Shown: positions 25,820-34,378, counted from the stretch's first letter. The stretch is 64,000 nt of DNA from Bradyrhizobium frederickii (GCF_004570865.1 NZ_SPQS01000009.1:248001-312000); one strand, 5' to 3'. A program made the numbers and translations. Notes: generated by a model not told the origin, from the letters alone.

Positions 25820-27478
25820 TCAGCCCACCGCCTTTGCTGCCGACCGGCCCGCATTGCGGCCCGAGAACAGGCAGCCGCCGAGAAAGGTGCCTTCGAGCGA
25901 GCGATAGCCGTGCACGCCGCCGCCGCCGAAGCCGGCGGCTTCGCCGACCGCATAGAGGCCGGGAATGACGCGGCCCTCGCCGCCGAACACGCGGGACTCG
26001 AGGTCGGTCTCGAAGCCGCCCAGCGTCTTGCGAGTGAGGATGTTGAGCTTGACCGCGATCAGCGGCCCCTGCGCGGGATCCAGGATGCGGTGTGGGGAGG
26101 CGGTGCGGATCAGCCTGTCGCCGATATAGCGGCGCGCATTGTGGATGTTCATCACCTGCGCATCCTTGACGTAAGGATTGGCGATCTCGCGGTCGCGCGC
26201 CTCGATCTGCGTCCTGATATGCGCGAGCTTGAGGAGGTCGCTGCCGGCGAGCTTGTTCATCTCCGCAACGAGATCCTCGAGCTTGTCGCGTACGATGAAG
26301 TCGACACCATGGCTCTTGAATGCTTCCACCGGCGCCGGCGCGCCCTTGTTGGTGGCGCGGCGCAAGGTCATGCGCCAGCTCTTTCCCGTGAGGTCGGGGT
26401 TCTGCTCCGAGCCCGACAGCGCGAACTCCTTCTTGATGATGCTCTGGGTCAGGATGAACCAGGAATAATCGTAGCCCGTCGACATGATGTATTTGAGCTG
26501 GCCGAGCGTGTCGGAGCCGGGGAAGAGCGGCGCCGGCAGCCGCGTGCCGGTTGCGTCGAACCACATCGAGGAGGGTCCGGGCAGGATGCGGATGCCGTGG
26601 CGCGGCCAGATCGGCGACCAGTTCTGGATGCCCTCGACATAATGCCACATGCGGTCGCGGTTGATCAGCCGCGCGCCTGATTTCTCGGTGATGCCGATCA
26701 TGCGGCCGTCGACATGCTCGGGCACGCCGGAGATCATGAATTTCGGGGGATCGCCGAGCCGTTTCGGCCAGTTCTGCCGGACCAGCTCGTGATTGCCGCC
26801 GATGCCGCCGGAGGCCACGATCACGGCCTGCGCCTTCAGCGCGAACTCGCCGACCACGTTGCGCGAGGAGCTCTTGCCGCGCTCGATGGCGTCGGGGGCA
26901 ATGATGGCGCCGCTGACGCCGTCCACCGTGCCGTTGGTGATCGAGAGCGCGTCGACGCGGTGGCGGAACCTGAAGCTCAGCCGGCCGCTCCGCATCGCCT
27001 CGCGCGCGCGGCGCTCGAACGGCTCGACGATGCCGGGCCCGGTGCCCCAGGTGACGTGAAAGCGCGGTACCGAATTGCCGTGCCCCATCGCGTCGTAGCC
27101 GCCGCGCTCGGCCCAGCCGACCACGGGGAAGAAGCGATGGCCCATCGCCCGCAGCCAGGCGCGCTTCTCGCCGGCCGCGAAGGCGACATAGGCCTCGGCC
27201 CATTGCCGCGGCCAGAAATCCTCGTCGCGGTCGAAGCCGGCGGCGCCGATCCAGTCCTGCATGGCGAGGTCGAAGGAGTCCTTGATGCCGAGCCGGCGCT
27301 GCTCCGGCGAATCGACCAGGAACAGGCCGCCGAACGACCAGAATGCCTGGCCGCCGATCGACTGCTCGCCTTCCTGGTCGACCACGATGACGCGCTTGCC
27401 CGCGTCGGCAATCTCGGTGGCGGCCACGAGCCCCGACAGTCCCGCCCCGACGACGATGACGTCTGTTTCCTCAGCCAT
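25820..27478 (-). CDS. FAD-binding dehydrogenase (FAD_binding_2 family)
   Basis: A 552-residue flavoprotein of the fumarate reductase/3-ketosteroid dehydrogenase class. The dinucleotide-binding motif is VIVVGAGLSGLVAATEIADAG with the ribose-binding acidic residue in VIVVDQE; the second FAD signature is the C-terminal PGLYAVGEAAGFGGGG ... LEGTFLGGCLFSGR stretch. The middle substrate-capping domain has a long Trp-rich insert. No signal peptide, so it is cytoplasmic. Substrate unknown: steroid-like or alpha,beta-unsaturated carbonyl compounds are typical for relatives. It is a single-gene unit; about 265 bases upstream of it are non-coding with no clear structure. Confidence 0.88.
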   Translation of the reverse strand: MAEETDVIVVGAGLSGLVAATEIADAGKRVIVVDQEGEQSIGGQAFWSFGGLFLVDSPEQRRLGIKDSFDLAMQDWIGAAGFDRDEDFWPRQWAEAYVAFAAGEKRAWLRAMGHRFFPVVGWAERGGYDAMGHGNSVPRFHVTWGTGPGIVEPFERRAREAMRSGRLSFRFRHRVDALSITNGTVDGVSGAIIAPDAIERGKSSSRNVVGEFALKAQAVIVASGGIGGNHELVRQNWPKRLGDPPKFMISGVPEHVDGRMIGITEKSGARLINRDRMWHYVEGIQNWSPIWPRHGIRILPGPSSMWFDATGTRLPAPLFPGSDTLGQLKYIMSTGYDYSWFILTQSIIKKEFALSGSEQNPDLTGKSWRMTLRRATNKGAPAPVEAFKSHGVDFIVRDKLEDLVAEMNKLAGSDLLKLAHIRTQIEARDREIANPYVKDAQVMNIHNARRYIGDRLIRTASPHRILDPAQGPLIAVKLNILTRKTLGGFETDLESRVFGGEGRVIPGLYAVGEAAGFGGGGVHGYRSLEGTFLGGCLFSGRNAGRSAAKAVG

Positions 27479-27744
27479 GCACTTCCCCCTCCATGAGTTT
27501 CCCCCCTGTAGTTGCCCGGATTGAAGCCGGCGGTTGCAACTGAGATCAAGGGTGCGGCGCGTAAGACCTCATTAACTTGTTCCACTTTGGGATGGAGACC
27601 CACCGGGTGCAGCGCGGACGCAACACTGGATTTGAATTTGTTTTGAGTCAGCCGGCCTGCCTAGACAAAACCTCGGTTACGACGGACGCTAGCCGTGCAT
27701 CACCACCTGACACGCAGATTCGAATTCGACTGGGGCGGGGGCCA

Positions 27745-28266
27745 ATGAAGTTTCTGACGGGGTTGCTTGCGGCGGTTCTGTTGATCGCTGGCATGGGGGC
27801 TTCTCACGCGGTGGTTCGGATCGCGGATGACCGCGGTGGCCGGATTGGAACCTACGTCGACAAGTATCAGGACCTGCGTCAATCAGGCGAGACCGTCATC
27901 ATCGACGGCCTTTGCGCATCCGCCTGTACCATCGTCCTGGGCGCCATCCCGCATGACCGCATCTGCGTGACCTCGAGCGCGACGCTCGGCTTCCACGCCG
28001 CCTGGGATTTCGGCCGCAATGGCCGCGCCGTCACCAATCCCGAGGCGACCCAGATGCTCTATGCGATGTATCCCTCGCACGTGAGGCGCTGGATCAGCCA
28101 GCGCGGCGGCCTCACCCCGAATATGCTGTTCCTGAGGGGCAAGCAGCTCCAGGCCATGTACAAGCCCTGCTACATGGACGCGCAGGCCTCGACCATCAAG
28201 CCGTCGCGCCGGCCTCTCCCGCAAGCGGACCAGATCGAATCCGCCCGGGGCCAGCTGCTGCACTGA
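27745..28266 (+). CDS. Exported ClpP/crotonase-fold-like protein
   Basis: A 173-residue protein with a clear signal peptide (MKFLTGLLAAVLLIAGMGASHA). The mature part contains ETVIIDGLCASACTIVLGA and ICVTSSATLGFHAAWD, which match the layout of COG3904-type periplasmic proteins related to ClpP-like serine proteases: the Ser of CASAC would be the nucleophile and the His of GFHAA the general base. Two cysteines flank that Ser, perhaps as a disulfide; a third pair member may be C in YKPCYM. Start at ATG 27745 is preceded by GGGGCGGGGG. Activity has not been shown for such proteins as far as I know. Confidence 0.7.
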   Translation: MKFLTGLLAAVLLIAGMGASHAVVRIADDRGGRIGTYVDKYQDLRQSGETVIIDGLCASACTIVLGAIPHDRICVTSSATLGFHAAWDFGRNGRAVTNPEATQMLYAMYPSHVRRWISQRGGLTPNMLFLRGKQLQAMYKPCYMDAQASTIKPSRRPLPQADQIESARGQLLH

Positions 28267-28366
28267 CGTTCTCGACCTGACTGGATCGTTCTAGCCCGCC
28301 GGCGGCGTCTTGCCCGCAGGCGGGCCAAAGCCTATCTGAAGGCTTGGGAACCGGGGGCCTTCGCCC

Positions 28367-28390
28367 TCGATCGTTGTCTCGATCGTTGTC
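28367..28390. repeat. Exact 12-base tandem duplication at a start codon
   Basis: TCGATCGTTGTC occurs twice in a row and ends exactly at the ATG (28391) of the small membrane protein. The ATCGAT-type core makes each unit partly palindromic. No Shine-Dalgarno sequence is visible in this stretch. Confidence 0.75.
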
Positions 28391-28585
28391 ATGGCTCAAC
28401 CACTGCACCCGACGCATCCGTTACAGGACAATTCGTCCACTGCCGGCCGGACGCCGTCCGTGCTGCTGTGGGCGGGTGCGGCGATCGGCGGATTGCTGGT
28501 GCTCGGCACGATGGCGCTGTGGTTCCACTACGGCACGCAAATGTTCTTCGAAATGATCAGGACCGGCTTCGCCGCCTGCTTCTGA
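28391..28585 (+). CDS. Small single-pass membrane protein upstream of Sco1
   Basis: A 64-residue protein with a polar N-terminus (MAQPLHPTHPLQDNSS), one strong hydrophobic helix (VLLWAGAAIGGLLVLGTMALW) and a short amphipathic tail ending FAACF. It lies 24 bases before the sco1 homologue on the same strand, so both are likely on one transcript. His, Met and a terminal Cys could in principle help in copper handling, but nothing diagnostic is seen. Codon usage and position support a real gene despite its size and the weak ribosome-binding site. Confidence 0.65.
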   Translation: MAQPLHPTHPLQDNSSTAGRTPSVLLWAGAAIGGLLVLGTMALWFHYGTQMFFEMIRTGFAACF

Positions 28586-28609
28586 TCCGCGACAGGAAGT
28601 TTCCCGCTC

Positions 28610-29200
28610 ATGAGCTCCGCCACCCGTCCGCTGGTGATCGCGACCGCCTTCGCGGCAAGCCTCGTTGTCGGGCTGCTGATCATGTTCTGGGCCATGGGCG
28701 GGGTCAGCAAGGTGGCGCAGCCGGCTGCGATCGGCGGCCCGTTCCAGCTTACCGACCAGAACGGCAAGGCCGTCACCGACAAGAGCCTCAAGGGCAAGCC
28801 GACCCTGATCTTCTTCGGCTACACCCATTGCCCCGACGTCTGCCCGACCTCGCTGTTCGAGATCTCGGAAGTGCTGCGCGTCATGGGCAAGGATGCCGAC
28901 AAGGTCAATGCCGTCTTCATCTCGGTCGATCCCGAGCGCGATACGCCGGCGACCATGAAGGAATACCTGTCGAGCTTCGATCCGCACCTCGAGGGCCTGT
29001 CCGGCGACCCCGCCGAGATCGCCAAGGTCATCACCTCCTACCGGGTCTACGCCAAGAAGATCCCGACCAAGGACGGCGACTACACCATGGACCACACCGC
29101 GCTGATCTACCTGATGGACCGCGACGGCCGCTTCGTTTCGCCGTTCAATCTGAAGCGGACGCCGGAAGAGGCGGCGGCCGATTTGAGGAAGTATCTTTGA
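28610..29200 (+). CDS. SCO1/SenC family copper chaperone
   Basis: A 196-residue membrane-anchored thioredoxin-fold protein for assembly of the CuA site in cytochrome c oxidase. N-terminal hydrophobic anchor at about 8-30; copper-binding Cys74 and Cys78 in THCPDVCPT and the third ligand His162 in TMDHTALIY are all present. The fold-typical VFISVDPERDTP and YRVYAKKIP segments are also intact. It follows a small membrane protein (24-base gap). A short family G-like repeat starts 33 bases after the stop and may end the transcript. Confidence 0.93.
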   Translation: MSSATRPLVIATAFAASLVVGLLIMFWAMGGVSKVAQPAAIGGPFQLTDQNGKAVTDKSLKGKPTLIFFGYTHCPDVCPTSLFEISEVLRVMGKDADKVNAVFISVDPERDTPATMKEYLSSFDPHLEGLSGDPAEIAKVITSYRVYAKKIPTKDGDYTMDHTALIYLMDRDGRFVSPFNLKRTPEEAAADLRKYL

Positions 29201-29232
29201 AGGCTGCGTTCGGGTCCAATTGCTTCCAGATC

Positions 29233-29261
29233 GTCATGGCCGGTCTTGACCCGGCCATGAC
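29233..29261. terminator. Short palindrome after the sco1 homologue (family G half)
   Basis: GTCATGGCCGG, TCTTGAC, CCGGCCATGAC: eleven perfect pairs with a seven-base loop. It is a single half of the family G repeat, placed 33 bases past the gene end. No T-run. Confidence 0.6.
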
Positions 29262-29361
29262 GGCCGAGGGACCTTCACCCAGCCACATTCCGCGCTCGCG
29301 TTCCCGGCGGGATGGTCTATAACGCCCTCCGATCCCAACGAAATTCGTTCATTTCCGGCCG

Positions 29362-30297
29362 ATGGCTCCATCGCAACAGGCGAAATCGACCAAATCTGCC
29401 CGTGGCTTGCTGACCGGGCTGGCCGTGACCGCGTGCCTGCTCGCGAGCCTCCCCGCCGCCGAGGCCCAGGCTCCCGCCAAGCGCCCCCCGGCGGCACCCC
29501 AGGCCACGCCGCAGGTCGCGCCTCAGGCCGCCCCGCAGGCCGTGCCCGGCTTCTGGGACCCGCGGCGGCGGCCGGAACGGCCGGACCTGTCGCGCCTGAC
29601 CGTGATCCGCTTCCTGACCGAGACCGACTATCCGCCCTTCAACTACACCGGCGCCGACGGCAACCCGGCCGGCTTCAACGTCGATCTCGCCCGCAGCCTG
29701 TGCGAGGAGATCAAGGTCACCTGCACGGTGCAGATGCGCCGCTTCGAGACGCTGGTCGATGCGCTCTCCTCCAACCGCGGCGATGCCATCATCGCCTCGA
29801 TGGCGGTGAGCCCGCAGCTGCGCGCCCGCGTCGACTTCACCGATCCCTATTATCGCGTGCCGGCGCGCTTCGCCTCGCGCAAGGACGCGGTGATGCCGGA
29901 AATCCGGCCCGAATATCTCGAGGGCAAGAAGGTCGGCGTCATCGCCGGCTCCGCGCACGAGGCCTATCTCAAGGCCATGTTCACCGATGCGGAGCTGCAT
30001 GCCTATCCCAGTGACGAGGCGATGCGCGCCGCCTTGCGCAAGGGCGAGGTCGATTTCATCTTCGGCGACGCCATCTCGCTGGCGTTCTGGATCAACGGCA
30101 CCGATTCCGGCGATTGCTGCGCCTTCTCCGGCGGCCCCTTCGTCGAGAGCCGCTTCTTCGGCGAAGGCATCGGCATCGCCGTGCGCAAGGGCAACGACGT
30201 GCTGCGCCAGGCCTTGAACTGGGCGCTGTTCCGCGTCTGGGAAAAGGGCCGCTACACCGATCTGTGGCTGCGCTATTTCTCGGTGAGCCCGTTTTAG
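29362..30297 (+). CDS. Periplasmic amino-acid-type solute-binding protein
   Basis: A 311-residue bacterial extracellular solute-binding protein of family 3. After a signal peptide (LLTGLAVTACLLASLPAAEAQA) there is a Pro/Ala/Gln-rich linker, then the binding domain beginning TVIRFLTETDYPPFNYTGADG, with the family-typical GFNVDLARSLCEEIKV and VSPQLRARVDFTDPYY segments. The linker between signal and domain is unusually long. No permease or ATPase lies beside it, so it is either an orphan binding protein serving a distant transporter or a sensor-type component. Confidence 0.87.
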   Translation: MAPSQQAKSTKSARGLLTGLAVTACLLASLPAAEAQAPAKRPPAAPQATPQVAPQAAPQAVPGFWDPRRRPERPDLSRLTVIRFLTETDYPPFNYTGADGNPAGFNVDLARSLCEEIKVTCTVQMRRFETLVDALSSNRGDAIIASMAVSPQLRARVDFTDPYYRVPARFASRKDAVMPEIRPEYLEGKKVGVIAGSAHEAYLKAMFTDAELHAYPSDEAMRAALRKGEVDFIFGDAISLAFWINGTDSGDCCAFSGGPFVESRFFGEGIGIAVRKGNDVLRQALNWALFRVWEKGRYTDLWLRYFSVSPF

Positions 30298-30326
30298 CTG
30301 CGCGCTCTTGCGGCACGCGAGCTGCC

Positions 30327-30403
30327 GTAGGGTGGGCAAAGGCGCGCAAGCGCCGTGCCCACGTCTTATGAATGGTGGGCACGCTTCGCTTTGCCTACCC
30401 TAC
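30327..30403. repeat. Intergenic palindromic repeat, family E (copy 1)
   Basis: GTAGGGTGGGCAAAGGCGCG ... GTGCCCACG at left and GTGGGCACGCTTCGC ... TTTGCCTACCCTAC at right; the ends are fully complementary. It lies about 80 bases upstream of the lysS start. A second copy is at 57777. Confidence 0.8.
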
Positions 30404-30481
30404 GATTCAGCAATCGTTGCCCCGCAACTTTTGCATTCTGCCCGGAAATCGCTATTTTCCGCGGCCCGGAGGCCCGTCTTG

Positions 30482-32125
30482 ATGTCCGTTATCGATCCCA
30501 GCATGAGTCCGAGCGATCTGCGTGCGCTCGCCGAACAATCCAACGCCTGGCCGTTCGAGCAGGCGAAGGCCATCGTCGCGCGGCTGAAGAAGAGCCCGAA
30601 GGACGAGGTGCTGTTCGAGACCGGCTACGGACCGTCCGGCCTGCCGCATATCGGCACGTTCGGCGAGGTCGCGCGCACCTCGATGGTGCGGCACGCCTTT
30701 CGCGTGCTCACCGAGGACAAGATCAAGACGCGCCTGCTCGCCTTCTCCGATGACATGGACGGCTTCCGCAAGGTGCCCGACAACGTCCCCAACAAGGAGA
30801 TGCTGACCGCGCATCTCGGCAAGCCGCTGACGCGGGTGCCGGATCCGTTCTCCAACGAGTACCCCTCGTTCGGGCACCACAACAATGCGCGGCTGCGCGC
30901 CTTCCTCGATCATTTCGGCTTCGACTACGAGTTCGCGAGCTCGACCGATTATTACACGTCGGGCCGCTTCGACGCGACGCTGCTCAAGATGCTCGCCGCC
31001 TACGACAAGGTGATGGAGATCATCCTGCCGACGCTGGGCCCCGACCGCCGCGCCACCTATTCGCCGTTCCTCCCGATCAGCAAGACCACCGGCATCGTGC
31101 TGCAGGTGCCGATGATCCGCCGCGACGTCGCGGCCGGCACGGTGACCTATGTCGACCCCGATACGAACCAGGAGGTCGAAACGCCCGTCACCGGCGGCAG
31201 CGTCAAGTGTCAGTGGAAGGCCGACTGGGCGATGCGCTGGGTCGCGCTCGGCGTCGACTACGAGATGGCCGGCAAGGACCTGATCGACTCGGTGAAGCTG
31301 TCCGGCGCGATCGCCAGGGCGCTCGGCGCCACGCCGCCCGAAGGCTTCAATTACGAGCTCTTTCTCGACGAGAAGGGCCAGAAGATCTCGAAGTCGAAGG
31401 GCAACGGCCTGACCATCGACGAATGGCTGCGCTATGCCTCGCCGGAATCGCTGTCGCTGTTCATGTATCGCGAGCCGAAGGCGGCCAAGCGGCTGTATTT
31501 CGACGTCATCCCGCGCAACGTCGACGACTATCAGCAATTCATCGACGGCTTCGCCAAGCAGGACGGCAAGCAGCAGCTCGGCAATCCGGTCTGGCACATC
31601 CACAACGGCAAGCCGCCGAAGGGCGACATGCCCGTGACCTTCCAGCTGCTGCTGACGCTGGTGTCGTCGTCGAACGCGGAGAATGCCGAGACGCTGTGGG
31701 GCTTCATCGGCCGCTATCGTCCCGGCGTGTCGCCGCAGACGCACCCCAAGCTGGACGCGATGGTCGGTTACGCCATCAACTATTACCGCGACTTCGTCGC
31801 GCCGACGAAACAGTTTCGCGTGCCGACGGACACCGAGCGTGCGGCGCTGCAGGATCTACGCGATGCGCTGTCGCAGCTTGCGCCGGACGCATCGGCCGAG
31901 GAGATCCAGAACGTCGTCTATGAGATCGGCCGCCGCGAGCCGTTCCTCGACCAGGTCAAGAAGGGCAAGGACGGCCGTCCCGGCGTCACGCTGGACTGGT
32001 TCAACATGCTCTACCAGGTGCTGCTCGGCCAGGAGAAGGGCCCGCGCTTCGGCTCCTTCGTCGCCGTGTACGGCGTGCAGAACGCGGTGAACATGATCGA
32101 CGGGGCGCTGGCGCGGAGCGCGTGA
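30482..32125 (+). CDS. lysS: Lysine--tRNA ligase, class I
   Basis: A 547-residue class I LysRS, the archaeal-type enzyme that replaces the class II enzyme in most alphaproteobacteria. The HIGH-type motif is PHIGTF at 55-60 and the KMSKS-type loop is KISKSKGN at 301-308; the alpha-helix-cage C-terminal domain follows. It charges tRNA-Lys in the cytoplasm. ATG 30482 gives MSVIDPSMSPSDLRALA, matching the usual start; the frame upstream is open through the intergenic repeat but carries no homology. Followed by a family A repeat. Confidence 0.95.
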   Translation: MSVIDPSMSPSDLRALAEQSNAWPFEQAKAIVARLKKSPKDEVLFETGYGPSGLPHIGTFGEVARTSMVRHAFRVLTEDKIKTRLLAFSDDMDGFRKVPDNVPNKEMLTAHLGKPLTRVPDPFSNEYPSFGHHNNARLRAFLDHFGFDYEFASSTDYYTSGRFDATLLKMLAAYDKVMEIILPTLGPDRRATYSPFLPISKTTGIVLQVPMIRRDVAAGTVTYVDPDTNQEVETPVTGGSVKCQWKADWAMRWVALGVDYEMAGKDLIDSVKLSGAIARALGATPPEGFNYELFLDEKGQKISKSKGNGLTIDEWLRYASPESLSLFMYREPKAAKRLYFDVIPRNVDDYQQFIDGFAKQDGKQQLGNPVWHIHNGKPPKGDMPVTFQLLLTLVSSSNAENAETLWGFIGRYRPGVSPQTHPKLDAMVGYAINYYRDFVAPTKQFRVPTDTERAALQDLRDALSQLAPDASAEEIQNVVYEIGRREPFLDQVKKGKDGRPGVTLDWFNMLYQVLLGQEKGPRFGSFVAVYGVQNAVNMIDGALARSA

Positions 32126-32157
32126 GGCACGCGTTGCCCTTCGCTCCACGTTCGACT

Positions 32158-32294
32158 GTCGTCCCGGCGAACGCCGGGACCCATAACCCCAGGGAGAAGC
32201 TAGGCGAAGATTCGTAGTTGCGCTTGCGTCGGTACGAAGACCGCCGTCCTTCGACAGATCACGCGGTATGGGTCCCGGCGTTCGCCGGGACGAC
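32158..32294. repeat. Intergenic palindromic repeat, family A (copy 3)
   Basis: GTCGTCCCGGCGAACGCCGG at left and CCGGCGTTCGCCGGGACGAC at right are exact complements; CCCATAACCCCAGGGAGAAG lies inside. It separates convergent lysS and carbonic anhydrase genes. Confidence 0.85.
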
Positions 32295-32315
32295 GGCATG
32301 GATTGGAGTCGCCGC

Positions 32316-33068
32316 TCAGATCGAACGCAGCACGTAGCGCCGGTTGTCCTTCTGCACCGGGCGCGCGTTCATCGGATAGAGCTTTGCGAATGCGGCGACA
32401 TCGGTGGCCGACACCTTGATCGGGGTGGTCAGCAGCAGCCATTCGACCACTTCCGAGCAGGGCGGCGTCGTCAGCGAGCCGGGATAGCGGAAATAGCTCA
32501 GCTTCGAGGGCAGCAAAGCGTGCGGATCGATGCCGGCATCGGCCTTCACCGCCGGGCCTTCCGCCGCCGGCATGGTCTTGACGATCTTGCCGAAGGCCGG
32601 GTTCGGCCTGCCCTCGGCCATCAGCACGCCGACCACGGCGAGCCCGCCGGCCTCGTTGCGATGGACGAAATGCGCCTCCATCGGAAAATTCCTGCCGCCG
32701 ATCATGTGCTCGCTCGGCCGGTGAAAGTGCACCTGAAGCAGCTTGTACTTGACGTCGCCGAGCATCAGCGTGCTGCCCTCGGCAAAGTTGAGCTGGATCG
32801 TGTGCCCGTTGTTGACGATGGTGTCGGCGCTCTTGCCCCAGTTCAGCTTCAGAACCGGCAATTGCGACCTGATCGTCCCCTCGATGTCGATCGGCGATTG
32901 CTGCAGGCCGACCGCGCAAGCCTTGTTGGCCGCGTCGAGATCGCCCCATTTGGCCGGGCCGCCGGCGCCTTCATAGCTCCAATGCGCGCCTTCGGCGGCG
33001 AAGGCCGGCTTGCAGATTGGACAAAGCGCGAGACCTGCCAAGGCCTTCAATGCGTGACGGCGATTCAT
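32316..33068 (-). CDS. Alpha-type carbonic anhydrase, exported
   Basis: A 250-residue alpha carbonic anhydrase converting CO2 and bicarbonate in the periplasm. Zinc ligands His114 and His116 in QVHFHRPSEH and His133 in EAHFVHRN are present, as are QQSPIDI near the N-terminus and the TTPPCSE substrate pocket loop. The signal sequence MNRRHALKALAGLALCP has a twin-arginine pair before the hydrophobic core, so export by Tat is possible, although the motif is not perfect; two cysteines in the signal region (CPICK) are unusual. A single-gene unit. Confidence 0.93.
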   Translation of the reverse strand: MNRRHALKALAGLALCPICKPAFAAEGAHWSYEGAGGPAKWGDLDAANKACAVGLQQSPIDIEGTIRSQLPVLKLNWGKSADTIVNNGHTIQLNFAEGSTLMLGDVKYKLLQVHFHRPSEHMIGGRNFPMEAHFVHRNEAGGLAVVGVLMAEGRPNPAFGKIVKTMPAAEGPAVKADAGIDPHALLPSKLSYFRYPGSLTTPPCSEVVEWLLLTTPIKVSATDVAAFAKLYPMNARPVQKDNRRYVLRSI

Positions 33069-33173
33069 CGTATTCCCCCAAGATAAAGCCGGAGCCGCAA
33101 TATCGGCCGCAACCTATGCGAGAGGGCCTGTGAGTCGCAATGGCGATCGAGGGCGCTCGCAGGATCAAGGAGT

Positions 33174-33785
33174 TCAAGCCTTGTGGCGAAAGGTCTCCAG
33201 CACCGCCGCGACGATCTTCTGTCCGTCTCTGCGCAGCTTTCTGGAATCGTCCGCGTGGGGGAGCAACAGCCCGATCTTGCAGATCATCGCGTCGATCATC
33301 CGGCTGAGCAGATCGACATCGTCCGCGTTCAATTCGCCATCGCGCTTCAGAGCCCGCAGCGTCGCGATCAGGAGCGCGGTCGGGTAGGTCTCCTCGATCT
33401 CGCGATAGCGCGGCTCGCCGAGCACGGCCTGCGCTTCCTGGATGACAATGCGCGCATAGGCCGGCTCTTCGCAGGCGTCGAGATAGGCGTCGATGCCGGC
33501 GCTGAGACGATCCCAGATCTTGCGCTCGTTCCGCGCCGCGGCCTCGATCCGGCGGGCCGCCTCGCGCTGCATGGCAACCACCACGGCGTCGAACAGCGCC
33601 TTCTTGTCCTCGAAGTGATGGTAGAACGCGCCGCGCGTGACCCGCGCCGCCCGCGAAATCGCCTCCATGCCCGACGCCTGAAATCCATTGGCGGCAAACG
33701 CTTCGCGTCCGGCATCGAGCAGCGCCTGCCTGGTGGCTTCGCTGTACTCTTCCCGACGACTTCTCGGAGGATCCTTCGCCCGCAT
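33174..33785 (-). CDS. TetR-family transcriptional regulator
   Basis: A 203-residue repressor. The N-terminal HTH is seen in ALLDAGREAFAANGFQASGMEAISRAARVTRGAFYHHFEDKKAL (motif split over residues 18-60), followed by an all-helical ligand domain. It is divergent to the SnoaL-like gene and DUF3237 gene, which are its likely targets. The start is set at ATG 33785; an ATG at 33827 is in frame but lies four bases from the palindrome at 33831-33847, where the promoter and operator should be, so it would leave no room for a leader. Confidence 0.88.
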   Translation of the reverse strand: MRAKDPPRSRREEYSEATRQALLDAGREAFAANGFQASGMEAISRAARVTRGAFYHHFEDKKALFDAVVVAMQREAARRIEAAARNERKIWDRLSAGIDAYLDACEEPAYARIVIQEAQAVLGEPRYREIEETYPTALLIATLRALKRDGELNADDVDLLSRMIDAMICKIGLLLPHADDSRKLRRDGQKIVAAVLETFRHKA

Positions 33786-33830
33786 CGCGCGCAACCTAAG
33801 GCTTGACGCGTTGGTATCAAACCGCATATA

Positions 33831-33847
33831 ACATACATGATGTATGT
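33831..33847. promoter_or_regulatory. Probable TetR operator in the divergent promoter region
   Basis: ACATACAT-G-ATGTATGT is a perfect 17-base palindrome between the divergent TetR and SnoaL-like genes, in a locally AT-rich patch with a TATAAC box beside it. Size and symmetry match TetR-family operators, and the position would let the protein repress both directions. Confidence 0.7.
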
Positions 33848-33878
33848 ATTATTCAACTAGAATGCGGAAGCCGAAGCT

Positions 33879-34336
33879 GTGGATGGCAAGCGAATGTTCG
33901 AGCTGGCGGAAGGCTGGTGATCGCCAAGAGCCGGCAGGATGTCGCTGCGGCGCTGGAAGTCCTGCATCCGGACATGGTGCTGGAGACGCCGGCCTTCGGC
34001 ACCAGGGCGCAGGGTCTTGCCGAAAACGAGCGCGTCCTGACGCGCTTCTTCAAGTCATTCCCGGACTATCACGTCACGCTGAATGGCCACGCCAATTCCG
34101 CCGACACGCTGGTCTGCTGGGGCACCGCCCGGATGACGATGACGGGTGATCGCTTCGGGGGCGCGCCCAATGGGCGCCGTGCCGAGTTGCCTGTGTTCAT
34201 CGCCTTCGCCTTCCGCGACCACAAAATCGCGCATGAACGCTTCGTCTTCGATCTCTCCGAGCTGTGCGCCCAATCCGGCCTCTCGACCGATGCAGTCAGG
34301 CGCAAGCTGTTTGGCGATGCGACACAGGCGGCTTAG
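33879..34336 (+). pseudogene. SnoaL/NTF2-like gene with a probable frameshift
   Basis: Two overlapping frames share one gene. GTG 33879, with GCGGAAG eight bases upstream, opens a frame that encodes the usual first helix (VDGKRMFELAEGW) and then hits TGA at 33918. The rest of the domain continues in another frame from about 33917 (VIAKSRQDVAAALEVLHPDM, PAFGTRAQGLAENERVL, FPDYHVTLNG) to the stop at 34336. One base appears to be missing near 33915-33920. If not a sequencing error or programmed shift, translation of the second part could only begin at GTG 33917, with a badly spaced ribosome-binding site, giving 139 residues. Probably controlled by the divergent TetR protein. Confidence 0.65.
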
Positions 34337-34378
34337 CCGCCGGCAAATCCCATCCAGGCATCAAGGAGTGCCCAGACC

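Noticed and set aside
33803..33880. Upstream extension of the SnoaL-like frame from ATG 33803
   Set aside because: It would run across the palindrome and promoter and lacks family similarity; the GTG at 33879 has the proper ribosome-binding site.
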